Assembly (NCBI GenBank): GCA_028289585.1
Contig: JANQPI010000026.1
Location: 553,311-617,310 of the forward strand
Length of the DNA: 64,000 nucleotides
Direction of reading: 5' to 3'
Source of the DNA: Candidatus Zixiibacteriota bacterium
GTDB lineage: Bacteria > Zixibacteria > MSB-5A5 > GN15 > FEB-12
The position numbers and the translations under genes were made by a program. The notes beneath the pieces were generated by a model, which worked only from the letters and a program-made list of their open reading frames with translations, did not search any database and had not been told where the DNA came from. The stretch's first letter is position 1, and every line of letters begins with the position of its first letter. This document shows positions 9,344 through 18,378 of the stretch, piece by piece.

Positions 9344-9825
9344 GAGTTCTCCCGTACCTTCTCTACCTGCTGATCCTTGCCTGTTATCAGGTGATTCTGG
9401 CGCCCTTGATTGCGATCGGTGGTGTTGCTTTCGATTTGGCCGCGCTGCTCGCGTGTGGCGTTGCCCTGTACAAGACCGAAATGACCTCACTCTGGTTTGG
9501 GTTTTTCGCAGGCTTGGTCGTGGCCGTCGCTCAGCCGGACCTTCTTGGTTGGCATGCTGTCGGTCTCGCTCTGATCGCGGTAGCTGCGTTCCATTTGCGC
9601 GATCGGTTGAATGTGGAGTCACTCTCCGCCCGGCTGCTTCTGGTGACCGGCGGCGCGTTGGTGCATCAACTGGCGATCATTCTGATTGATCCGTCGCTAC
9701 GTGCTCTGCCCCTGTTATGGCAACTGGCTATCCCGGCCGCCGTTTACACGACCGTCGCCGCCTTCATCTTTTTTCTCGTCAAAGACCGCTACATTACGAT
9801 ACAAAGAGTACGCGAACTGTTCTGA
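9340..9825 (+). CDS. mreD: Rod shape-determining protein MreD
   Basis: Small integral membrane protein (161 residues) with about five hydrophobic helices; MreD is a poorly conserved elongasome component. The assignment rests on size, membrane topology, the short motif WFGFFAGLVVAVAQPDLLGWHAVGLALI (a typical MreD pattern, here paraphrased from residues about 45-72), and position between mreC and the PBP2 gene. Its start overlaps the mreC stop (ATGA), which implies coupled translation. Confidence 0.88.
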   Translation: MRVLPYLLYLLILACYQVILAPLIAIGGVAFDLAALLACGVALYKTEMTSLWFGFFAGLVVAVAQPDLLGWHAVGLALIAVAAFHLRDRLNVESLSARLLLVTGGALVHQLAIILIDPSLRALPLLWQLAIPAAVYTTVAAFIFFLVKDRYITIQRVRELF

Positions 9826-9846
9826 CGTTACGGAGCCGCGGATCAA

Positions 9847-11679
9847 TTGGTTGAGCACGGGAAAATCGGACTGGAGGCCAGACGCTGGATAGCCCTCGGC
9901 GTGGTCGGGGCAATTGTACTGTTTCTGGGAACCGGTCTGATCCGCCTCCAGGTGATTCAACACGCCGAACTCGCCGAACGATCGGAGAACAATCGGGTTC
10001 GGGTCGTTCCCATTCCCCCGCGACGAGGGTATTTCTACGATCGGGAAGGCCGGCTTGTGGTGAGCAATCGACCTTCCTATACGCTGGCGGTGATCCCGGC
10101 CGAATCGAGTCGCGAGACGATCCCCCGGGTCGCGGACCTGATTGGGCTCGACACCGCGGCAGTGCGGGAGCGTATCCGCAAGAATCTCATCAGCCGCTAC
10201 CAGCCCTCGCAGGTGAAAGTCGACCTCCCGTTTGGCGCCGTCGCGCAACTGGAGGAGCAGGCCGAACTCTATCCGGGTGTCAGCTACATCCTAGACCGTG
10301 TTCGTGAATACCCGGCCGACCTGCGCGTCGAGTCATTTATCGGCTACGTTGATGAGGTTGACCGTCGCGAACTCGACACCCTCGATGGTGAGCGCTATCA
10401 CCTCGGCAGTATGATCGGCAAGAAAGGGCTTGAGCGGTCATACGACCGGACCGTACGAGGTCGGGAAGGGACGGAGTTTATCGAGGTCTATGCCTCCGGG
10501 CAGGTCCTCGGTCCCTATACCGAGAGGCCATCCACTCCTCCCGAGCCGGGCAACGATCTGGAATTGTCGATTGATATCGATGTCCAGCGGACCGCTGCGC
10601 AGGCGCTCCAGGAGTTCTGCTGTGGAGCCGTAGTCGCGATGGAGCCCTCGACAGGTGATGTCCTGGCGATGGTCTCATATCCCGGGTACGATCCGAACAT
10701 CTTTTCGTCGGTCGTGTCCGACTCGCTCTGGCAGGCACTGACGTCCGATTCAACACACCCACTTCTCAATCGGCCGTTGAATGGCCAGTATGCTCCCGGG
10801 TCGACGACCAAGCTGATTACGATCGGCGCGGGTTTGGAGGAGGGGATCATTATCCCGTCCTCGGTTTACGAGCCATGCTATGGGGGCATGCAGTTCGGCA
10901 ACCGCTACTTCCGCTGCTGGTACGCCCCGGGGCACGGAACGCTCGATGCAATCGGTGCGATTGAACACTCGTGTAATGTCTACATGTATCAACTTGGGTT
11001 GCAGCTCGGCATCGACAAACTGGCTGACTACTTTGATCGGTGTGGTTTCGGAGTACCGACAGGAATCGACATTGCCGGGGAGTCGCGCGGTAACGTGCCC
11101 AACTCGGCCTACTACAACAAACGCTACGGCGAACGCCAATGGACACGAGCACTCGTTCTGAACAATGCGATCGGTCAGGGTGAGATTCTGACGACTCCGC
11201 TTCAGCTCGCCAGCTTCTATTGCGGCTTGGCTAATGGCGGTGTGGTCAATGAACCCCGGTTAGTGCGGGCGACGATCGATCATCGAACGGGAAGGCCAAC
11301 GCCGATGCCGATCGATTCGTCCTACTCGCTGCCGTTCTCCGATCAAACCCTCGACTATCTGATCGAATCGTTGGCGCGGGTTGTCGAGGGAGAGGAGGGA
11401 ACGGCTCGGAGTCTGAAGAACGACTACTATCGTATCGGCGGTAAGACCGGAACCGCGCAGAATCCCCATGGCGATCCGCACAGTTGGTTTGTCGGGCTCG
11501 CACCGGTCGATGATCCACAAATCGTTGTTGCGGTCATCGTCGAGAATGCCGGTCACGGTTCCGAGGTCGCGGCGCCGATCGCTGCCGACGTCATTCAGAG
11601 TTATCTCTTCAAGCAGTTCAACATCGTTCCGGAGCCGGAGTTATCATTGACCGTTGACGATACCACCGGGCTACCCTGA
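9847..11679 (+). CDS. mrdA: Penicillin-binding protein 2 (elongasome transpeptidase)
   Basis: Monofunctional class B PBP that crosslinks peptidoglycan during cell elongation together with RodA. An N-terminal membrane helix (about residues 10-32) precedes the PBP dimerisation domain (starting VRVVPIPPRRGYFYDREGRLV) and the transpeptidase domain. Active-site motifs are present: S319-T-T-K in YAPGSTTKL, S375-C-N in EHSCNVY, and K533-T-G in GGKTGTAQNPHG. Length of 610 residues is normal. The start appears to be TTG at 9847, since no ATG or GTG lies nearby in frame. The stop overlaps the rodA ATG by one base. Confidence 0.96.
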   Translation: MVEHGKIGLEARRWIALGVVGAIVLFLGTGLIRLQVIQHAELAERSENNRVRVVPIPPRRGYFYDREGRLVVSNRPSYTLAVIPAESSRETIPRVADLIGLDTAAVRERIRKNLISRYQPSQVKVDLPFGAVAQLEEQAELYPGVSYILDRVREYPADLRVESFIGYVDEVDRRELDTLDGERYHLGSMIGKKGLERSYDRTVRGREGTEFIEVYASGQVLGPYTERPSTPPEPGNDLELSIDIDVQRTAAQALQEFCCGAVVAMEPSTGDVLAMVSYPGYDPNIFSSVVSDSLWQALTSDSTHPLLNRPLNGQYAPGSTTKLITIGAGLEEGIIIPSSVYEPCYGGMQFGNRYFRCWYAPGHGTLDAIGAIEHSCNVYMYQLGLQLGIDKLADYFDRCGFGVPTGIDIAGESRGNVPNSAYYNKRYGERQWTRALVLNNAIGQGEILTTPLQLASFYCGLANGGVVNEPRLVRATIDHRTGRPTPMPIDSSYSLPFSDQTLDYLIESLARVVEGEEGTARSLKNDYYRIGGKTGTAQNPHGDPHSWFVGLAPVDDPQIVVAVIVENAGHGSEVAAPIAADVIQSYLFKQFNIVPEPELSLTVDDTTGLP

Positions 11680-12896
11680 TGCTCGACTATCGCCTGCTTG
11701 ACTGGAAATTGTTCGCCGCGGCACTGGCACTGTCGGCGATCGGGATTGTGCTGATCTATTCAGCTGGCCACAACTCGACCAATGTTTATGTCCAGGGGTT
11801 CTGGTTGCGGCAGTTGCAATGGTTAGCAGTCGCGTTGTTTGCCTACGGTGTCGTGATTCATTTACCCCCGCGACTGTTCGACGCCGGTGCCTATTTCTTC
11901 TTCGCCGGAGTGCTCGCGTTACTGGTGGCCGTATTGCTGTTTGGTGATGATCGTCTGGGGGCCCGTCGCTGGTTCGACTTTGGCCCGATATCACTGACGC
12001 CATCGGACATTGCCAAGCTCGCCTTGCTATTGGTCCTGGCCCGCTTCTTTGCCTATACGCGGCTGCCGGTAACCTCGACCCGTCGACTGGCGATCTCCGC
12101 GTTCATCGTGCTGGTGCCAATGGCATTGATTATCAAGCAGCCGGATCTTGGTTCGTCGCTCGTGCTGGCGGTCATTCTCCTGGGGCTCTGGTTCTGGAGC
12201 GGGCTGTCGCCCGCTTACCTCTTTCTGGTTCTGTCGCCATTCCTCTCCCTGGCCGCCGCTTTCCACTGGCTCTCTTGGGTGATCTACCTGGTCGTCCTGC
12301 TTGCCTTCGTGCTATGGCGGCGCCCAAGCTTCCTCTTCGGATTCACCGTGGTCGTAGCGAATTTAGCGTTCGGGACGATTACACCTCTGGTTTGGAATCG
12401 CCTCCAGCCGTATCAGCAGCAGCGCATCCTCAGCTTTCTTGATCCCGGACAGGACCCGCGCGGGGCGGGATATCAGATTATTCAGTCCAAGATTGCGGTC
12501 GGCTCGGGAGGGATTACAGGTAAAGGATATTTGGACGGATCGCAGTCGCGGCTCGATTTCCTGCCGGAGCGCCACACCGATTTCATTTTTTCGATTCTCG
12601 GTGAGGAGTTTGGCCTGATCGGCTCGCTCATCGTGTTGCTCCTGTTCGCTTTTATTCTCTACCGCGGGATCATGATCGCTACCAAATGCCGTTCGCGATT
12701 TCTTTCCTACGCGACGTTTGGTGTGGTTTCGGTTCTCCTGTTTCAGTTACTTGTCAATGTCGGCATGACCCTTGGGATGATGCCGGTTACGGGTTTGCCG
12801 TTGCCATTTGTGAGTTACGGAGGAACCTCGCTTGTTCTGGTGTGGACGCTGATAGGATTGATGCAACTGGCACACTATCACTGGCAGGAGTACTAG
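11679..12896 (+). CDS. rodA: Rod shape-determining protein RodA (SEDS glycosyltransferase)
   Basis: SEDS-family lipid II polymerase, polytopic inner-membrane enzyme that works with PBP2. About ten helices, with the family motifs ARRWFDFGPISLTPSDIAKLALLL, KQPDLGSSLVLAVI, RILSFLDPGQDPRGAGYQIIQSKIAVGSGG, LPERHTDFIFSILGEEFG and the C-terminal GLPLPFVSYGGTS can be read in order (each shortened). The large extracytoplasmic loop holds the functionally important Asp/Glu region. Length 405 is normal. It follows mrdA with a TGATG junction and is followed two bases later by an aspartyl protease gene, so all belong to one transcript. Confidence 0.96.
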   Translation: MLDYRLLDWKLFAAALALSAIGIVLIYSAGHNSTNVYVQGFWLRQLQWLAVALFAYGVVIHLPPRLFDAGAYFFFAGVLALLVAVLLFGDDRLGARRWFDFGPISLTPSDIAKLALLLVLARFFAYTRLPVTSTRRLAISAFIVLVPMALIIKQPDLGSSLVLAVILLGLWFWSGLSPAYLFLVLSPFLSLAAAFHWLSWVIYLVVLLAFVLWRRPSFLFGFTVVVANLAFGTITPLVWNRLQPYQQQRILSFLDPGQDPRGAGYQIIQSKIAVGSGGITGKGYLDGSQSRLDFLPERHTDFIFSILGEEFGLIGSLIVLLLFAFILYRGIMIATKCRSRFLSYATFGVVSVLLFQLLVNVGMTLGMMPVTGLPLPFVSYGGTSLVLVWTLIGLMQLAHYHWQEY

Positions 12897-12898
12897 GT

Positions 12899-14470
12899 AT
12901 GCGAAGACTGTTACCGATTGGTCTTCTAACCATCCTGATGGCTGTCTCCTCATGGGGAAACGATGACGCGGCCTTTATCGATTCACTGCTGTTGCAATCA
13001 ATCGGTGGCCCCGAGGCCCTAGCCGCTGTTCAGGAGATCACGCAGTATCAGATGTTTGGCGATGCCCGGGTTTCGGGGCTTGAGGGAGAATTTATCTACT
13101 GCTTCACAGGTCCGGTCACCGCACGTACAATTCTCGATCTCAATGGTCTGCGCATGATTCAAGGAGTCGATGGGGACTCAGCGTGGACGGTTGACTTCAA
13201 TGGGCAGCGCAGTGAGATGTCTGGTTTCGAGCGGGAACAGCTGATCGAATCGATGTACCTTCAAGCGTTCGCGCATCTGCAGCCGGACCGATATGAGGTC
13301 GATCGATGGCTGATGTACCGCGATGACGAAGGTATTCATGAGATTGGTGTTCGCTTCGGGGATGGTGATACGCTGCGGCTGGGGATTGATGCCCGCTCGG
13401 AAATGCTTGTGGAACTCGTTAGCCGACATGACAACCTGACGTCGATCATGCACTTTTCTGATTTCGATACGATCAACGGCGTTGTTTGGCCACGGGTTAC
13501 CCGCGCGGAGGTGACCGGCACACCGATTGAGTGGGAGATGTCGGTCGATTCAATCGTCTTTGACCGAGGGTGTGAGGAGGCCGATGCGGCGCAGCCTGAA
13601 GCCAGTCCGGTACCATGGCCGGATGGCGTCGACTGGATTGCGGTACCGATGAGTTTGGTTGATGGACATCTCCACTTTCCTGCATCGGTGAACGGCAAGC
13701 GCCTCTCGTTCATTCTCGACAGTGGTGCCGGTGCCAATGTTCTCAACGCTGGATCGACCGACGACGACGAGTTTGAGTCGGTGGGCACCTTGCCCGGTCG
13801 TGGCGTAACCGGTTTTCAGGACATTGACCTCGTGCAGGTCGAGAGCTTTGCGGTCGGTGATCTCACCTTCACCGACCAAGCGTTTGGTCGCCTCGACTTC
13901 GATGCGCTCGGTCTGCGAGGATCCCGCGGGTTGCCTCTCGGAGGGATCGTGGGGCAGGACCTCATCGCACGCTATCCAATTCTGGTCGACTATCCGAGCG
14001 GTGAACTGGTCTTTTTCAAGCCGGATTCATTCGAGCCTCCGCCGGGGGGGATCGAGGTGCCGTTGCAGACGATGATGGAAATACCAACGATCGAGGCGAC
14101 CGTGGCGGGGCGAACGGGTCGCTTTCTGATCGATCTCGGCAACGCTCGCGAGCTTGTTCTGCACTCGCCATTTGTCGAGGGGACCGCTCTTGAAGAGGAG
14201 TTTCGACGTAGCGGCCGCCGCGGTTCATTTGGCGGTGTCGGGGGACGGGTCGACGCGCGGATTCTCTATCTCGATTCGATTATGATCGGGGGGGTCGAGC
14301 TTACGGGGGTCGAAACGTTGACGGGCGAGGCTGAGTTAGGGATGATTGGCTCACGGGATATCGCCGGCAACATCGGCAATGGCCTCTTCCAGCGCTTCAC
14401 ACTGCTGCTCGACTATCCCGGTCGCCGCTTGATTCTGTATGAATTGACGCCATCGATCCCCGATCGGTAG
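12899..14470 (+). CDS. Secreted retropepsin-like aspartyl protease, two lobes
   Basis: Exported protein of 523 residues from the ATG at 12899 (MRRLLPIGLLTILMAVSSWG signal peptide); an upstream extension inside rodA has no merit. Residues about 20-220 resemble the LolA/LppX-like lipoprotein-sorting fold (GGPEALAAVQEITQY, then alternating strands). Residues about 225-370 form a retropepsin lobe with the catalytic FILDSGAGANVLN. Residues about 385-520 form a second lobe in which the motif is RFLIDLGNARELVLH, so the DTG/DSG is degenerate (DLGN). One intact aspartate motif could still act in a homodimer; the second lobe may be structural. It ends the elongasome operon; substrate unknown. Confidence 0.75.
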   Translation: MRRLLPIGLLTILMAVSSWGNDDAAFIDSLLLQSIGGPEALAAVQEITQYQMFGDARVSGLEGEFIYCFTGPVTARTILDLNGLRMIQGVDGDSAWTVDFNGQRSEMSGFEREQLIESMYLQAFAHLQPDRYEVDRWLMYRDDEGIHEIGVRFGDGDTLRLGIDARSEMLVELVSRHDNLTSIMHFSDFDTINGVVWPRVTRAEVTGTPIEWEMSVDSIVFDRGCEEADAAQPEASPVPWPDGVDWIAVPMSLVDGHLHFPASVNGKRLSFILDSGAGANVLNAGSTDDDEFESVGTLPGRGVTGFQDIDLVQVESFAVGDLTFTDQAFGRLDFDALGLRGSRGLPLGGIVGQDLIARYPILVDYPSGELVFFKPDSFEPPPGGIEVPLQTMMEIPTIEATVAGRTGRFLIDLGNARELVLHSPFVEGTALEEEFRRSGRRGSFGGVGGRVDARILYLDSIMIGGVELTGVETLTGEAELGMIGSRDIAGNIGNGLFQRFTLLLDYPGRRLILYELTPSIPDR

Positions 14471-14527
14471 TTTCGCGGGTACAAGGGACGAACCAGACCG
14501 CCGATCAGCCCCCACGGAGGTATGCCG

Positions 14528-15328
14528 ATGCGTCCCGATTTCCCTTTATTCAACGCCTGCAATGCTGCATACTGGCGGCCCATGAAATCGTGGGGCCAAC
14601 ATCGTATGTCCGGGATTCTCCCGGTCCTGATAACCCTTCTGATCTGTGTTTCGACCGCGTCCGCCGGCTCTCCGGTACCGTACACACAGAACCAGGCAGG
14701 TGTTCGTCTGGGGGGATGGATCGGCTCCGGGGACGGACCAGCGGACTCCTTTAGTGACGTTGATAACTTCTTCGACTACGATCTGAGCAATGTTGGATCA
14801 TCCGGGTTCTTCGTCGAGGGATTCTATAACTGGCGATTCCTCCCCCCGTTTGGTCTTGAATTCTCCGCGGGGATAATCTCGCTGGGTGAAGTGCAGCGCT
14901 TTGACGTGTTGCCGGGGTTCGATTCTGGCTTTGTCGACTTTGGCAATTTCCTCGCGTATCCGTTTACGGTAAAGATCAAGTATCATCCGTTGAGCAAGAC
15001 GACCTCGCCCTGGCAGCCGTATGTGGCCGGTGGGCTGGGTGTCTACTACGCGCGATTCGCGATTGCGATCACGAACCGTGGTGCTCTGGTCGATACGCCG
15101 GAGGAGTCGCAGGTTGAATTCTCGTATGCGCTCGCGGGCGGATTCGACTATGTCCTCTCACGAAGTATCGCTCTCGAAGCGAACGTGAACTACTACCCAA
15201 TGGAATTCAGCACTCCGATTATTTCCGTTTCTGACCTGAACGGGTTGTCGGTTACCGTTGGAGTGAAGTGGTTATTCAGCACATCTGAAAATGAAGATAA
15301 CGATGACCGACGGCGTCGGCGACGGTAG
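14528..15328 (+). CDS. Outer-membrane beta-barrel protein
   Basis: Predicted eight-stranded OmpA/OprF-like barrel. A hydrophobic signal segment (SGILPVLITLLICVSTASA) is followed by alternating strands typical of outer membrane proteins: VRLGGWIG, FVEGFYNWRFLPP, PFTVKIKYHPL, PYVAGGLGVYYARF, FSYALAGGFDYVLS and a last strand SVTVGVKWLF. It ends with a basic tail RRRRRR-like. GGAGG at 14516-14520 favours the ATG at 14528; the ATG at 14522 is too close, while ATGs at 14582 and 14606 would give a more ordinary signal peptide length. Function unknown; about 55 bases follow the protease gene. Confidence 0.65.
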   Translation: MRPDFPLFNACNAAYWRPMKSWGQHRMSGILPVLITLLICVSTASAGSPVPYTQNQAGVRLGGWIGSGDGPADSFSDVDNFFDYDLSNVGSSGFFVEGFYNWRFLPPFGLEFSAGIISLGEVQRFDVLPGFDSGFVDFGNFLAYPFTVKIKYHPLSKTTSPWQPYVAGGLGVYYARFAIAITNRGALVDTPEESQVEFSYALAGGFDYVLSRSIALEANVNYYPMEFSTPIISVSDLNGLSVTVGVKWLFSTSENEDNDDRRRRRR

Positions 15329-15378
15329 CCGACTGTCGGTAATGGTAGCACACAGAGAGAACGGGAGTATGGATACCT

Positions 15379-16365
15379 ATGAAGATCGGCATTAATGGAT
15401 TCGGGCGTATCGGGCGGTTGGTTCTAAAGGCCGCGCGAAACACGGATGTCGACGTGGTTGGAATCAATGATCTGACGGATGCGGCAACGCTGGCGCATCT
15501 CCTCAAGTATGACTCGGTGCATGGACGGTATCCCGGGGATGTCGGCGTCGACGGCAATAGCATCATCGTCGATGGCGTCAAGATTCCGGTTAGCTCCGAA
15601 AGAGATCCAAGCGGGCTGCCGTGGGGGTCGCTTGGGGCCGAGGTGATCATGGAGTGTACGGGCGTCTTTCGCACCAAAGAGTCGGCGTCGGCTCACATCT
15701 CTGCCGGAGCGCGCAAAGTCCTTATCTCGGCGCCGGCGAAAGGACACGACGGAACGTTCATTCTTGGTGTCAATCATGAACAGTACGACCGAGCTAAGCA
15801 TGATGTTGTTTCGATCGGGTCCTGTACGACTAACTGTCTGGCACCAATGGCCAAAGTTTTGCTCGACTCGTTTGGTATCAAGCGCGGCTTCATGACGACC
15901 ATCCATGCCTACACCGCTGATCAGCGGCTGCAGGATGCCCCGCACAAGGATTTGCGTCGTGCTCGGGCCGCGGCCGTTTCGATGGTGCCAACGTCAACTG
16001 GAGCCGCCAAAGCGATCGCTGAGGTGCTGCCGCAGTTAACGGGTAAGATGGATGGTGTTGCGGTCCGTGTTCCGACTCCCGACGGCTCTCTCGTTGACCT
16101 GGCCGTGGAACTCGAAAAAGAGACGACGGCCGAGGAACTCAACGCCGCGATCAAAGCTGCCGCAGCGACCGAGCCGTTGGGTACGACACTGGAGTACAGT
16201 GACGAGCCGTTGGTCTCAATTGATATCGTCGGCAATCCGCATGGCTGTATCTTTGATTCCAAGATGACCGCGGTGAAGGGGAACTTCGCCAAAGTCTTCG
16301 CCTGGTATGACAACGAGTGGGGATTCTCGTGCCGCATGATTGACATGTTGAAAATGATGCTCTAA
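15379..16365 (+). CDS. gap: Glyceraldehyde-3-phosphate dehydrogenase, type I
   Basis: Glycolytic enzyme that oxidises and phosphorylates glyceraldehyde-3-phosphate to 1,3-bisphosphoglycerate with NAD(P). N-terminal Rossmann motif KIGINGFGRIGRLVL, INDLTD at the cofactor edge, catalytic C149 in SIGSCTTNCLAP, TTIHAYTADQRLQDAPH and the C-terminal WYDNEWGFSCRM are all intact. Length 328 is normal. It opens the operon gap-pgk-tpiA-secG, with only 13 bases before pgk. Confidence 0.97.
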   Translation: MKIGINGFGRIGRLVLKAARNTDVDVVGINDLTDAATLAHLLKYDSVHGRYPGDVGVDGNSIIVDGVKIPVSSERDPSGLPWGSLGAEVIMECTGVFRTKESASAHISAGARKVLISAPAKGHDGTFILGVNHEQYDRAKHDVVSIGSCTTNCLAPMAKVLLDSFGIKRGFMTTIHAYTADQRLQDAPHKDLRRARAAAVSMVPTSTGAAKAIAEVLPQLTGKMDGVAVRVPTPDGSLVDLAVELEKETTAEELNAAIKAAAATEPLGTTLEYSDEPLVSIDIVGNPHGCIFDSKMTAVKGNFAKVFAWYDNEWGFSCRMIDMLKMML

Positions 16366-16378
16366 CGGGGGCCACCTG

Positions 16379-17599
16379 ATGAACAAGATTACTGTCAACG
16401 ATGTGAACTTCCGGGATCGAACGGCGCTGGTCCGTCTCGACCTTAACGTTCCTCTCGATGCGAACCAGCAGATTACCGACGACCGCCGGATCACCGCCGC
16501 GCTGCCGACCGTGCAGAAGATTCTCGCCGACAATGGGCGAGCTATTCTCTGTTCTCACCTCGGGCGGCCAAAAGGTAAACATGTTCCCGAGATGTCGCTC
16601 CGCCCGGTGGCCGAGCATATCGGGTCGTTACTGAACAAGACGGTTGCTTTTGCTGAGGACTGTGTTGGCCCGGAGGCGTCGAACCTCGTCGGGAAGATGG
16701 CCGCCGGAGATGTTCTTGTCTTGGAGAACCTGCGCTTCCATCCGGAAGAGGAGAAGAACGATTCCGAGTTCGCTCGCCGACTCGCCGGACTCGCCGACAT
16801 CTATGTCAATGATGCGTTCGGCTCGGCACATCGGGCTCATGCGTCAACGGAAGGCGTGACAAGATTTTTCAATCAATCGATCGCGGGACTGTTGATGGAG
16901 AAAGAGCTCACCTACCTGGGTAATGCCTTGAGCGAACCGCAGCGACCCTTCGCTGCCATCCTGGGTGGGGCCAAGATCTCGGGCAAAATCGACGTGATCA
17001 CTAACCTGCTCGACAAGGTCGATATGCTGTTCATTGGCGGAGGCATGGTCTTTACGTTTGCCAAGGCTGTTGGGTATCAGATCGGTGATTCGCTCCTTGA
17101 AGAGGACAAAGTTGAACTGGCGCGCGAGTTGATTGCCAAAGTACAGTCATCACGTGCCAAACTGTTCTTCCCGACCGATGCGGTTGTAGCCTCGGAGATC
17201 AGCGATTCTGCCACAACCGACGTTGTGCCGATTGAGGAGATTCCGGACGGCAAGATGGGACTGGATATCGGTCCCGATTCGATTGAGCTCTTCCGTCGAG
17301 AACTCCAGCAGGCAAAGACGATTGTTTGGAACGGCCCGATGGGTGTTTTCGAGCACGCGCCGTTCGCCAAGGGGACGTTCGCTATCGCCGATCTGCTCGC
17401 CGACATGACCGATGCTGGCGCAATCACGGTTGTCGGAGGGGGCGACTCGGCCTCCGCGGTGAAGAAAGCCAAGCTCGGAGATCGACTGACCCACATTTCG
17501 ACCGGTGGCGGAGCGTCGCTGGAGTTTCTCGAAGGCAAAGAGTTGCCGGGCGTGGCGGCACTGACCGATTCCCCGAAGGCAACCGAGGCGGCAGTTTAG
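16379..17599 (+). CDS. pgk: Phosphoglycerate kinase
   Basis: Transfers the acyl phosphate of 1,3-bisphosphoglycerate to ADP, the first ATP-yielding step of lower glycolysis. The two-lobed kinase is complete at 406 residues: N-lobe motifs ALVRLDLNVPLD, CSHLGRPKGK, LENLRFHPEEEKND and FGSAHRAHAST, C-lobe AILGGAKISGKIDVI, GGGMVFTFAKA, WNGPMGVFE and VGGGDSASAVKKA. It lies between gap and tpiA with tight spacing (13 bases before, 1 base after). Confidence 0.97.
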   Translation: MNKITVNDVNFRDRTALVRLDLNVPLDANQQITDDRRITAALPTVQKILADNGRAILCSHLGRPKGKHVPEMSLRPVAEHIGSLLNKTVAFAEDCVGPEASNLVGKMAAGDVLVLENLRFHPEEEKNDSEFARRLAGLADIYVNDAFGSAHRAHASTEGVTRFFNQSIAGLLMEKELTYLGNALSEPQRPFAAILGGAKISGKIDVITNLLDKVDMLFIGGGMVFTFAKAVGYQIGDSLLEEDKVELARELIAKVQSSRAKLFFPTDAVVASEISDSATTDVVPIEEIPDGKMGLDIGPDSIELFRRELQQAKTIVWNGPMGVFEHAPFAKGTFAIADLLADMTDAGAITVVGGGDSASAVKKAKLGDRLTHISTGGGASLEFLEGKELPGVAALTDSPKATEAAV

Positions 17600-17600
17600 T

Positions 17601-18374
17601 ATGGCTCGTCCTGTTGTCATCGCCGGAAACTGGAAGATGAACGGCACGATTCCGGAGACCGAATCGCTCATCGGTGCCCTCCTGAACGGTCTGCCGACCG
17701 GCGGCAGTTGCGAGGTCGTCGTTTGTCCACCGTTCCCATCCCTGGTTGCTGCTCGAGCGGCGATTGGCTCAGGAGCGATTCGTCTGGGGGCTCAGGACTG
17801 CTCCGAGCATGAGTCCGGGGCGTATACCGGAGAGGTATCAACGGCCATGCTCTTGACCGTTCCGGTAAGCCACGTTATTATCGGCCACTCGGAGCGCCGG
17901 ACGCTTTTCCAGGAAACGGATGATCGGGTGAATCTTAAAGTCAAGCGGGCACTGGGTGCCGGGTTGACGCCGATTGTTTGTATTGGTGAAACGGAGTCCG
18001 AGCGCGAAGCCAACGCTACCGAGGCTGTTCTTGAACGCCAGATCCGGGTTGGCCTTGCCGACTTGGATGGTGACGAACTTGCCCGGTTGGTAGTCGCGTA
18101 CGAGCCGGTGTGGGCTATCGGCACCGGAAAGACAGCGACACCGGAGATGGCTCAAGAGGCTCACGCGTTCGTTCGTAAGCAGCTTGATAGCCTCCATCCG
18201 GGGGTTGGTGACCGAATACCGATTCTCTATGGGGGATCGGTCAAAGCTGATAATGCCGCCGGTCTCTTGAGTGAGAGAGATATCGATGGCGCCCTCGTCG
18301 GCGGAGCCTCGCTCAAGCCGGCTGACTTTCTCGCGATTATTGCCGCCGGAAGCGGCACGTTGCAAGGAGCGTAG
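17601..18374 (+). CDS. tpiA: Triosephosphate isomerase
   Basis: Interconverts dihydroxyacetone phosphate and glyceraldehyde-3-phosphate. The TIM-barrel motifs are intact: GNWKMNGT (catalytic Lys), VIIGHSERR (catalytic His), AYEPVWAIGTGKTA (catalytic Glu) and the phosphate-binding LYGGSVKADNA and DGALVGGASLK. Length 257 is normal. It begins one base after the pgk stop and is followed four bases later by secG, a common bacterial arrangement. Confidence 0.97.
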   Translation: MARPVVIAGNWKMNGTIPETESLIGALLNGLPTGGSCEVVVCPPFPSLVAARAAIGSGAIRLGAQDCSEHESGAYTGEVSTAMLLTVPVSHVIIGHSERRTLFQETDDRVNLKVKRALGAGLTPIVCIGETESEREANATEAVLERQIRVGLADLDGDELARLVVAYEPVWAIGTGKTATPEMAQEAHAFVRKQLDSLHPGVGDRIPILYGGSVKADNAAGLLSERDIDGALVGGASLKPADFLAIIAAGSGTLQGA

Positions 18375-18378
18375 AGTT

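Noticed and set aside
12686..12898. A longer aspartyl protease reading frame beginning inside rodA
   Set aside because: The extension lies on the end of rodA in another frame, has no signal peptide, and the ATG at 12899 gives a proper leader.
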